DNA of 5,943 bases from CAMPJU01 sp046566095 (GTDB lineage Bacteria > Pseudomonadota > Gammaproteobacteria > Xanthomonadales > Xanthomonadaceae): assembly GCA_046566095.1 (NCBI GenBank), contig JBKHXI010000210.1:1-5943 (forward strand). The letters run 5' to 3'. The first letter of the stretch is position 1, and every line of letters begins with the position of its first letter. Below, piece after piece: positions 1 through 5,668 of the stretch. Made by a program: the position numbers and the translations under genes. Under the pieces are notes generated by a model, which worked only from the letters and a program-made list of their open reading frames with translations, ran no database searches and was not told where the DNA came from.

Positions 1-903
1 CAGGCGGCCGTCGTCGAACACCACCTGGCCGATGCTGCAGCCGATCCGGTAGCTGCGCCCCTCCCATTCGAAGACGAAGCCGCAGATCGCCGAACGCATC
101 TTCTCGGCCACGCCGGCGGCGGTGGCGGCGCTGCAGTTCTCGATCAGCATCGCGAACTCGTCCCCGCCCAGGCGCGCGAGGGTGTCGTTGGCGCGCAGCT
201 GGCGGCGCAGCACGATTGCCAGCTGCCGCAGCAGCTCGTCGCCGGCGATGTGGCCTGCGCTGTCGTTGACCGCCTTGAAGCGGTCCAGGTCGAAATACAG
301 GATCGCGTGGCAGACGCCGAATTCCTCGGCGGAGGCGATCGCGCGCTGCAGCCGCGCCGCGAACGCGCGCCGGTTCTCCAGCCCGGTGAGCGCGTCGTGG
401 TGGGCGTGGTGGGCCAGTTCGCGGGTTAGGCGCACCGCCGCGGTGACGTTGCGGAAGGTGACGATCGAGCCGATCGGGCGCTTCCTGTCGTCGTGGATCG
501 GGGCGACGCTGCCGTCGACCAGGATCACGTGCCGGTCGCGCCGGACCAGCGACACGATCTCGCGCGGATCGGCGCGGAAGCCTTCCGACAGCACGTCCAG
601 CGAACGCCCGCCGGCATCGGTGAAATGCACGACCTCCGACAGCGGGCGGCCCAGGGCCTCGGCCTCGGTGTAGCCGGTCAGGTGCGCGGCCACCGGGTTG
701 AGGGTGGTGATGCGCCCCGCGGTATCGACCACGACGATGCCGTCGGCGATGGCGCACAGCGCGCTGTTGCTGCGCCTGAACGAAGCCCTGCACTCGCGCA
801 GGCGCTCGCGCGCCTCCTTCAGCTCGGCCTCGAGTCTTTCCACCCTGCCCGGCCGCGGTTCGGCGGACGCTGCGCCGGAAGTTCTTGTGGCATGTGCGGG
901 CAT
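1..903 (-). CDS. PAS-GGDEF diguanylate cyclase, partial (C-terminus beyond the left edge)
   Basis: Probable cytoplasmic diguanylate cyclase making c-di-GMP from two GTP. The frame is open from the ATG at 903 to base 1 (301 residues) without a stop. Residues 1-20 look disordered and 21-46 are a charged helix likely to form a dimerising coiled coil. A PAS sensor domain spans about 47-155 (AIADGIVVVDTAGRITTLNP, later IGSIVTFRNVT). The GGDEF domain starts near 165 with HHDALTGLENRRAF and continues with YFDLDRFKAVNDSAGH and GGDEF at 246-250. RAND at 237-240 lies five residues before GGDEF, so the RxxD product-inhibition site is intact. No membrane segment or signal peptide is seen. The ATG at 903 is the first ATG/GTG/TTG after an in-frame stop upstream, but it has no clear Shine-Dalgarno; a GTG at codon 21 is an alternative. 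Family members often carry a C-terminal EAL domain, which the edge would hide. It is divergent from the transpeptidase gene. Confidence 0.93.
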   Translation of the reverse strand, partial: MPAHATRTSGAASAEPRPGRVERLEAELKEARERLRECRASFRRSNSALCAIADGIVVVDTAGRITTLNPVAAHLTGYTEAEALGRPLSEVVHFTDAGGRSLDVLSEGFRADPREIVSLVRRDRHVILVDGSVAPIHDDRKRPIGSIVTFRNVTAAVRLTRELAHHAHHDALTGLENRRAFAARLQRAIASAEEFGVCHAILYFDLDRFKAVNDSAGHIAGDELLRQLAIVLRRQLRANDTLARLGGDEFAMLIENCSAATAAGVAEKMRSAICGFVFEWEGRSYRIGCSIGQVVFDDGRL

Positions 904-1038
904 CGCGCGGACACTACGCAGTCCCGTGCCAAGGCGCGATGACGAACGCCCATTCCCGCACCGCAGCCGCTTCAGGCAACTGAATGTTTCGGGCTCGATT
1001 CATGCATGTGTAGGCCCGGTGAGGCTACCCTCGGGGCC
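904..1038. other. Divergent intergenic region, cyclase / L,D-transpeptidase
   Basis: This 135-nt gap must hold the start signals of both divergent genes. Visible elements are a perfect small dyad TTCAG-GCAA-CTGAA at 971-984, the 8-bp palindrome CATGCATG at 1001-1008, and a TACCCT -10-like element at 1026-1031 directed at the plus-strand gene. No convincing -35 box or promoter was found for the cyclase gene on the minus strand. Confidence 0.5.
1023..1038 (+). promoter_or_regulatory. Candidate -10 region giving a leaderless transpeptidase mRNA
   Basis: GGCTACCCTCGGGGC at 1023-1037 matches GGCTAGGCTCGGGGC at 5616-5630 in 13 of 15 positions, and both sit upstream of plus-strand genes. TACCCT (1026-1031) fits a degenerate TAnnnT -10 box. 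Starting about seven bases downstream would place the 5' end at or next to the ATG at 1039, so the mRNA would have essentially no leader. That agrees with the lack of a well-placed Shine-Dalgarno. No good -35 hexamer is seen at 16-19 bp, so this is a pattern-based suggestion. Confidence 0.35.
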
Positions 1039-1848
1039 ATGCGAATCCGCCGTCACTTGCTGATCACGGCCGCCGCGCTGGCGGCCGCCACCGCCTGCGT
1101 GTCCGAACCCAACCCGCGCACGCAGGCGCCGCCGGTCGCCCCGCCCGTGGCGGCGGCGCCGCTCCCGGCGCCCGAACCGGAACCCTTCGACGCGCGGCTG
1201 CTCGCCCGCCTGTCGGCGACCGCGCCGGACCTGCGCCGCGAAGTGCTGGAACTGGCGCTGCGCGCGCGCGAATGCGCGCTGGCCTACGGCGATGTCCAGG
1301 GCGACTCGCGGCTGGCGGTGATCGACTACTCCCTGCCCTCGACCAGCGAACGCCTGTGGGTGTTCGACCTGGCCGGCGGCCGCCTGCTGTACCGCGAGCA
1401 CGTCGCCCATGGCCGCAACAGCGGCCACAACATGACCACCTCGTTCTCGAACGTGGACGGCAGCCACCAGTCCAGCCTCGGCCTGTTCCGCACCGCCGAG
1501 ACCTACGTCGGCGGCAACGGCTACTCGATGCGGATGGACGGGCTGGAGCCGGGCGTCAACGACAACGCCCGCGATCGCCTGATCGTGATGCACGGCGCGC
1601 CCTACGTGAACCCGGAACAGGCCGCCCGCCAGGGGCGTCTGGGCCGCAGCTACGGCTGCCCGGCGGTGCGCAGCGCGGTGGCCCGGGAAGTCATCGACGT
1701 GCTCAAGGACGGCCAGCTGTTGTTCGCCTACTACCCGCAGCAGGACTGGCTGGCAGGTTCGAAGTTCCTGGAATGCCGCCCGGCGCTGGTCGCCGCCGCC
1801 GGACGCCGCAGGGCCGGTGGCGCCGGCCTTCACGTCGCGGTCCACTGA
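1039..1848 (+). CDS. Murein L,D-transpeptidase, YkuD_2 family, putative lipoprotein
   Basis: Predicted 269-residue envelope enzyme of the L,D-transpeptidase fold, which uses a catalytic cysteine to make or exchange peptide cross-links or attachments on peptidoglycan; the exact reaction of the YkuD_2 branch is less certain. The N-terminus has basic residues, a hydrophobic Ala-rich stretch (7-19) and a lipobox-like ATAC with Cys20, suggesting an outer-membrane lipoprotein. A Pro/Ala linker covers about 24-49. The catalytic domain (about 90-245) shows HGRNSGHNMTTSFSN (124-138), SSLGLF, IVMHGAPYV with His185, and GRSYGCPAV with the probable nucleophile Cys207. The 24-residue tail after Cys246 is low complexity. 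I start at ATG 1039 rather than the in-frame ATG at 1006: the earlier one puts 11 non-signal residues before MRIRRHLLITA and would spoil the signal peptide. The M23 gene follows after 41 nt, suggesting an operon. Confidence 0.93.
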   Translation: MRIRRHLLITAAALAAATACVSEPNPRTQAPPVAPPVAAAPLPAPEPEPFDARLLARLSATAPDLRREVLELALRARECALAYGDVQGDSRLAVIDYSLPSTSERLWVFDLAGGRLLYREHVAHGRNSGHNMTTSFSNVDGSHQSSLGLFRTAETYVGGNGYSMRMDGLEPGVNDNARDRLIVMHGAPYVNPEQAARQGRLGRSYGCPAVRSAVAREVIDVLKDGQLLFAYYPQQDWLAGSKFLECRPALVAAAGRRRAGGAGLHVAVH

Positions 1849-1889
1849 GCCGGGGCAGCATCGCGGCCCTCGCATTCAGGGAGCTGCCG

Positions 1890-2705
1890 ATGCGCCGCAG
1901 ACCAGGCACCCCCCTTCACCGGGCGTTTCCCGCCGCGCGCGGAAGCGCGCTGCGCAGCCTGCTGCTGTTCCTGATCGGCGCCCTGGTCGGCGCCAACGCC
2001 CTGTACTTCCTCATGGTGCGCAACGACGGCTGCGAATGCGCGCCGCCCGCCGCGCCGGCGCCGCAGGTTCCCGGACATGACGCCACCGGCGCGCCCGCCG
2101 CCGGCCGCGCGGCGCGCGCGCTCACCCCGGCTGCCGAAGCCACCCACGCCGGCCTGCCGCTGCGGGTCGACATCCGGCCCACGCGCGCCCGGCCGGCGGC
2201 CGCCACGCAGCCCGCGGCCACGAGCCCAGCCGCTGCGGCCCCCGCGCCCGCGCCGGTGCCCCCCGTGACCGGCGCGACCGGCCTGCTGCTGCCGGTCTCC
2301 GGGGTGACCGCCGCCGAACTCGCCGACACCTTCCACGACCGCCGCGGCACCGACCGCATGCACGAGGCGCTCGACATCATGGCACCGGCGGGCACCCCGG
2401 TGCTGGCGGTGGCCGACGGCCACATCGAGAAGCTGTTCGACAGCGCCAACGGCGGCCTGACCATCTACCAGTTCGAGCCCAGCGGGCGCTACGTCTACTA
2501 CTACGCCCACCTCCAGCGCTACGCCGCGGGGCTGAAGGAAGGCGACCGGGTGCGGCGCGGCCAGGTGATCGGCTACGTCGGCAGCAGCGGCAACGCCAGC
2601 CCCGACGCCCCGCATCTGCACTTTGCGATCTTCCGGCTCGGGCCGGAGAAGCGCTGGTGGGAAGGCACCCCGGTCGACCCCTACCCGCTGCTCGGCGGCC
2701 AGTGA
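1890..2705 (+). CDS. Membrane-anchored M23 (LytM) family metallopeptidase
   Basis: Probable periplasmic zinc endopeptidase of 271 residues that cuts peptidoglycan stem-peptide bridges. A basic N-terminus is followed by one membrane segment (about 21-43, LRSLLLFLIGALVGANALYF), giving an N-in anchor. A long Ala/Pro-rich linker (about 50-127) spans the periplasm. The LytM domain (about 133-268) carries the zinc ligands HEALD (His158, Asp162) and HLHF (His244), plus catalytic-type His207 in YYYAHL and His242. The usual Gly of the HxGxD motif is Ala here, but all metal and catalytic positions are present, so it should be active. ATG 1890 has AGGGAG (1878-1883) six bases upstream. The frame stays open far upstream inside the transpeptidase gene, but that part is a shadow. 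Close spacing supports co-transcription with the transpeptidase, pairing a cross-link-forming and a cross-link-cutting enzyme. Confidence 0.93.
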   Translation: MRRRPGTPLHRAFPAARGSALRSLLLFLIGALVGANALYFLMVRNDGCECAPPAAPAPQVPGHDATGAPAAGRAARALTPAAEATHAGLPLRVDIRPTRARPAAATQPAATSPAAAAPAPAPVPPVTGATGLLLPVSGVTAAELADTFHDRRGTDRMHEALDIMAPAGTPVLAVADGHIEKLFDSANGGLTIYQFEPSGRYVYYYAHLQRYAAGLKEGDRVRRGQVIGYVGSSGNASPDAPHLHFAIFRLGPEKRWWEGTPVDPYPLLGGQ

Positions 2706-2732
2706 ACCGCGCTCCGCGCGATCGTGTCCCGC

Positions 2733-2754
2733 AGGAGCGGGCCTTGCCCGCGAG
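2733..2754. repeat. REP-like palindrome (GGAGCGGGC-type)
   Basis: The sequence AGGAGCGGGCCTTGCCCGCG starts at 2733 and contains a perfect 6-bp stem GCGGGC (2737-2742) / GCCCGC (2746-2751) around a CTT loop. It closely resembles the short extragenic palindromes built as GGGAGCGGGCTTGCCCGCGA that are abundant in Pseudomonas and related in Xanthomonadaceae. It lies just after the M23 stop codon, the normal setting for REPs. It may slow 3' exonucleases or help end the plus-strand operon, but no T-run follows, so it is not an ordinary intrinsic terminator. Only one copy is in the window. Confidence 0.6.
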
Positions 2755-2804
2755 GGCCTTCCCCGCGAACCCCGTGTTCGGTGCATCGATGCGGCGCGCG
2801 CCGG

Positions 2805-2840
2805 AAAAACGGAGGCCCGGGAATCGTTCCCGGGCCTCCG
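2805..2840 (-). terminator. Rho-independent terminator of the S8 protease gene
   Basis: A perfect 14-bp stem, CGGAGGCCCGGGAA (2810-2823) pairing with TTCCCGGGCCTCCG (2827-2840), closes a TCG loop. Read on the minus strand, the stem is followed at once by TTTTT (2809-2805), the standard arrangement for intrinsic termination. It lies 55 nt beyond the protease stop codon. On the plus strand no T-run follows, so it is directional for the protease transcript, though the stem might also impede convergent transcription. Confidence 0.88.
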
Positions 2841-2895
2841 GCCGGCGACATGCGTCAGGGGTTGGGCATGCCGCCGGCTGCCCCTGCCGCGGCGC

Positions 2896-5394
2896 TCAGT
2901 CCTGGGCGCTCTGGTAGTGCGACAGGTAGCGACCGGCCGCGACCGCGTAGGCGGCGCGGGTGACGGCCTTGGCCGGATCGAACCAGGCCTGCAGCTGCGG
3001 CTCCAGGTCGTAGGGACCCTGGCTCAGGGTGAAGCGCGCGTTGATCAGGCCGTGGTCCAGCGCCAGCTGCACGTAGCCGCGCAGCGGCACCGGAATCGAG
3101 CCGGCGTCCTCGAGCGGGATGCGGCGGCCGTCGTGGAACGCGGTCAGCTCGCCCTCGAACGACTGCGCCTGGTCCTGCAGCGCCAGGCTCTGCACCAGCG
3201 AGTACGCCAGGCTGACCCGGGTCACCGTGTCGTTCGGCCGGAACCTGCCGTCGAGCAGTCCCATCACCCCGGCCTGCGACTGCGACAGGTCGCGCAGCGC
3301 GCCGCCGACGGCCACCGCCGACTCCGCAAACGGATAGACCGGGCTGGACGTGGATACGTCGGCGAAACTCGGCTTGCGGTCGAACGGCAGGTGCTGGCGC
3401 ACGCTGGCGCCCATCACCAGGTACTGCGCCATCTCGCCCCGGCGGATGTTCTGGTCGGGCCGGAACTTGCGGTCGGAATAACCGTCCACCAGCCGATTGG
3501 CCACCGCGAACTCGATCGCCTTCTGCGCCGGATGCCCGGCGACGTCGTCCATGCCGGTGTAGCCGCCGCTGTTGAGGAACGAGATCTCGCCCTCGACGTA
3601 GCCCGGCGCCGCGTAGCCGTTGGTGACCTTGAGCGGGTCCACCGCCACGCCCGAGACCGAACCGATGCCGCGCACCGTGATCGTCCAGGTGCCCGGCCTG
3701 GCCGGCGCGCCGGCGACGATGGTGTCGCCGATCAGCGGCAGCGCGATCGAGGAGCCGTAGCGGTTGCCGTCCGGATCGGTCAGCACGAGGGCCACCGTGT
3801 TGGCGTCGACCGTCGCCCGCGCCGAGACCCAGGCCACTTCCGGCCCGACCTCGAACGACTGGCTCTGCACCGTGCCCACCGGACTGAAGAAGATCGAGAA
3901 CGGGATCGGCGCGCCGCCCGGCGCCAGCAGCGCGTTGGCGTTGAACTGGCGCAGCGAGTTGACGGTGGCGCCGAAGTCGTTGCGCATGCCGGCGGCCGCG
4001 GCGACCGCCGCGTAGGCGTTGACGTGGCCGGCGCCGGCCTCCCAGGCCAGGCGCCCGGTCATGTTGGTGGCGGTGCGCTCGAGGATGTCGCGGACCCGGG
4101 CCGGGGTCAGGTTCGGGTTGGCCTCGAGCATCAGCGCCACGATGCCGGCCACGTGCGGTGTGGCCATCGAGGTGCCGCTCATGTAGCAGTAGAACGGCGC
4201 GTAGGCGGTCGGCACGTCCGGGTCGTCCACGGCCGGGGTGCACAGGGTGGCCGTGCTGTCCCAGGTCGAGAGGATGTCCACGCCGGTGGCGACGACGGTC
4301 GGTTCGTTGAAGTAGGTCCACCGCACGCCGTCGGGCATGGTGAAGGTGCCGGACTCGCCGCGCTTGCCGCGCGAGGAGAAGTCGGTGAGTACGGCGTCCT
4401 TCTCGCCGGCGCCGACCGAGATCACCCACGGCGCCTGCGCGTAGGGGTTGTGGGTGTCCTCGCCGGCGCCGTCGTTGCCGGCCGCGAACACGCTGACGAT
4501 GCCGCGCTTGTACAGCTCGTAGGTGGCGATGTTGACCGGGTTGAGCGGATCGAACTTGCCGGAACTTCCCCAGGAGTTGCTGGTGATGCGGATCGGATGG
4601 TCGAAGCGGAACTGGTTGTTGGCGGCGTAGTCCAGGCCGCCGACCGCATCGAGGATGAACAGCACCGCGCCCGAGCCGTAGCCGACCAGGTCCGCGCCCG
4701 GCGCCACGCCGCGGTACAGGCCGTTGGAGCGCTCGCCGGTGCCGCCGATGGTGCCGGCGACATGGGTGCCGTGGCCGGAGCCGATGTCGGTGTTGATCAC
4801 GCCCTCGGTGTAGGTGATCGGGGCCAGCGAGCTGTACGCGTTGAGATTGGTGGTGCCCAGCACGTTCTCGACCACGTGCTGGCCGAACTTGAGGTCGGCA
4901 TGGGTGGCGTCGATGCCCGAGTCGTTGACCACGACGGTCACGCCGGCGCCGCTGAACGGGATGGCGCGGTTGTAGTGGCCGGGATTGTCGACCGCGCGCT
5001 TGGCGCCGGAGATCTGCCGCTGCTCGTAGTTGAAGTAGTGGAGCGGCGCGTTCCAGAAGATCGAGACGACGTCGTCGCGCCGGGCCAGGGCCTGGATCTC
5101 GGCGGGCGTGGCCAGCGCGCCGGCGATCGGCAGCGCGCGCATGGTGGCGCCGCGGGTGATCCCGAGCGACTGCAGCGCCGCCTTCTGGCTGGCGGTGACC
5201 GGTCCGGTCTGGCTGTAGCTGACCACGATCTGCAGTTCGTCGGTGGGCGCCGCGGCGGCCATCTTCTCCAGCAGCAGCGGGTCGAGGTGGGCGTCGGCCA
5301 GGGCCACGCTGCTGGCGAGCAGGCCGGCGGCGATGGCGCACAGGCGCAGGCCGCCGCGATGCGGCCGGCTGCGGACGGGGCGGAACAGGGGCAT
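2896..5394 (-). CDS. Secreted S8 (subtilisin-like) serine protease with three C-terminal SLH repeats
   Basis: Predicted 832-residue exported subtilase. The signal peptide (1-33) ends VALA before DAHL. An inhibitor-like propeptide region spans about 50-120 (ELQIVVSYSQTG, later DDVVSIFWN). The S8 domain (about 148-470) has the full triad: Asp158 in VVVNDSGID, His208 in GSGHGTHVAGT, Ser409 in SGTSMATPHVAG, plus oxyanion Asn307 in AAGND. Cys385 and Cys403, the only cysteines of the exported part, could form a disulfide. A beta-rich, PPC-like module covers about 495-600. Three SLH repeats follow at about 615-664 (GLVxGYxDGxFRP-like LVDGYSDRKFRPDQN), 677-738 (FADV, DGRFRPNDTVTR) and 752-826 (FHDG, AVTRAAYA). 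The first keeps RRGE at the canonical TRAE position; the others have TRVS and TRAA. I start at ATG 5394: GGAG (5405-5402) is seven bases upstream and the signal peptide begins properly. The open frame up to 5559 lacks such features. Confidence 0.94.
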   Translation of the reverse strand: MPLFRPVRSRPHRGGLRLCAIAAGLLASSVALADAHLDPLLLEKMAAAAPTDELQIVVSYSQTGPVTASQKAALQSLGITRGATMRALPIAGALATPAEIQALARRDDVVSIFWNAPLHYFNYEQRQISGAKRAVDNPGHYNRAIPFSGAGVTVVVNDSGIDATHADLKFGQHVVENVLGTTNLNAYSSLAPITYTEGVINTDIGSGHGTHVAGTIGGTGERSNGLYRGVAPGADLVGYGSGAVLFILDAVGGLDYAANNQFRFDHPIRITSNSWGSSGKFDPLNPVNIATYELYKRGIVSVFAAGNDGAGEDTHNPYAQAPWVISVGAGEKDAVLTDFSSRGKRGESGTFTMPDGVRWTYFNEPTVVATGVDILSTWDSTATLCTPAVDDPDVPTAYAPFYCYMSGTSMATPHVAGIVALMLEANPNLTPARVRDILERTATNMTGRLAWEAGAGHVNAYAAVAAAAGMRNDFGATVNSLRQFNANALLAPGGAPIPFSIFFSPVGTVQSQSFEVGPEVAWVSARATVDANTVALVLTDPDGNRYGSSIALPLIGDTIVAGAPARPGTWTITVRGIGSVSGVAVDPLKVTNGYAAPGYVEGEISFLNSGGYTGMDDVAGHPAQKAIEFAVANRLVDGYSDRKFRPDQNIRRGEMAQYLVMGASVRQHLPFDRKPSFADVSTSSPVYPFAESAVAVGGALRDLSQSQAGVMGLLDGRFRPNDTVTRVSLAYSLVQSLALQDQAQSFEGELTAFHDGRRIPLEDAGSIPVPLRGYVQLALDHGLINARFTLSQGPYDLEPQLQAWFDPAKAVTRAAYAVAAGRYLSHYQSAQD

Positions 5395-5412
5395 CGCTTT
5401 TCTCCGATCGGG

Positions 5413-5426
5413 CCGGCGGGGGCCGG
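5413..5426 (-). promoter_or_regulatory. GC hairpin just before the protease ribosome-binding site
   Basis: On the minus strand CCGGC (5426-5422) and GCCGG (5417-5413) form a 5-bp stem around a CCCC loop. It is followed by the palindrome CCGATCGG (5411-5404), whose last two bases belong to the GGAG ribosome-binding site. The site lies where a translational control structure would act, but no partner that clearly sequesters GGAG was found. Confidence 0.3.
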
Positions 5427-5442
5427 GACCCTCCCAGTAGCG

Positions 5443-5552
5443 CCCGGATGGCGCCTTCCTGCCCATCCGTGGGACCCCCCAGCGCGGCAGGGGGAAATCC
5501 CCCATGCCTCGCGTCGCCGGGTGCAGTCCTTCACCCGTGGCATACCCGGATG
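5443..5552 (-). promoter_or_regulatory. Candidate structured, switching leader RNA of the S8 protease
   Basis: Minus strand, 5' to 3'. CATCCG (5552-5547) can pair with CGGATG (5469-5464), closing a three-way junction with two hairpins: CGGGTG (5537-5532) with CACCCG (5523-5518) and loop AAGGACTG; and GGCA-T-GGGGG (5508-5499) with CCCCCTGCC (5494-5486) and loop ATTT. CATCCGGG recurs at 5450-5443, so CGGATGG (5469-5463) can instead pair locally with CCATCCG (5451-5445), a 7-bp stem with an 11-nt loop. The two pairings exclude each other, as in riboswitches. GACGCGAGGC between the hairpins and the terminal GGATGG loosely recall the c-di-GMP-I (GEMM) riboswitch as I remember it, but the usual CAGGGCAAACC block is not present. 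The assignment is therefore open. Chance pairing in GC-rich DNA is the main alternative. Confidence 0.4.
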
Positions 5553-5581
5553 AATGCATCGCAACCGCGCCTGGCGCATGG

Positions 5582-5668
5582 GTGGAACCCCCTATTCCAT
5601 CGACACCGCACCTTGGGCTAGGCTCGGGGCTTGAATGGTTCCACGGCCCCGGGCGGTTTCACGGCCCC
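5582..5668. repeat. Cluster of three GGTTYCAC motifs, two as a tandem 14-mer
   Basis: GGTTCCACGGCCCC (5637-5650) and GGTTTCACGGCCCC (5655-5668) match in 13 of 14 bases and are spaced 18 bp start to start. GGTTCCAC also occurs on the minus strand at 5589-5582, where it overlaps the dyad TGGAA (5583-5587) and TTCCA (5595-5599). Repeated, oppositely oriented short motifs between divergent genes suggest binding sites for one regulator controlling both. No known regulator consensus was recognised. Confidence 0.45.
5616..5630 (+). promoter_or_regulatory. Candidate -10 region for the right-edge gene
   Basis: GGCTAGGCTCGGGGC contains TAGGCT (5619-5624), a TAnnnT-type -10 box, within the 15-mer shared (13 of 15) with the region just before the transpeptidase ATG. 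A start near 5631 would give a leader of about 120 nt containing both tandem GGTTYCAC repeats. No good -35 box is present (TTCCAT at 5595-5600 is weak), so an activator or an alternative sigma factor would be plausible. Confidence 0.35.

Noticed and set aside
1001..1008. CATGCATG palindrome as an operator
   Set aside because: It is only 8 bp, has no flanking symmetry and does not recur in full in the other intergenic regions.
1006..1038. Earlier ATG for the transpeptidase
   Set aside because: It adds MCRPGEATLGA before a proper basic and hydrophobic signal sequence, and the presumed -10 element lies inside this stretch.
1000..1875. Minus-strand 291-codon frame across the transpeptidase gene, and similar shadows at 493-942, 1272-1889 and 1830-2786
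   Set aside because: They lie opposite or out of frame with genes that have clear catalytic motifs, and their compositions are those of shadow frames.
2855..5341. Second long minus-strand frame (828 codons) overlapping the protease
   Set aside because: Arg/Ala/Gly/Pro-rich shadow in another frame; the overlapping frame contains all S8 and SLH motifs.
5443..5552. Confident call of a c-di-GMP-I riboswitch
   Set aside because: Only GACGCGAGGC and the terminal GGATGG resemble the class as remembered. The CAGGGCAAACC block and a GNRA-capped P2 are absent, so only an unassigned structured leader is reported.
2623..5553. Very long plus-strand open frame (976 codons) antisense to the protease gene
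   Set aside because: It is the mirror of a real gene in GC-rich DNA: rich in Arg, Gly, Ala, Val and His, no domain, no signal, no ribosome-binding site, and it overlaps the end of the M23 gene and the terminator.
5395..5559. Upstream extension of the protease from an ATG at 5559
   Set aside because: The added 55 residues have no signal-peptide character and cover the structured leader; ATG 5394 has GGAG at seven bases and a standard signal peptide.
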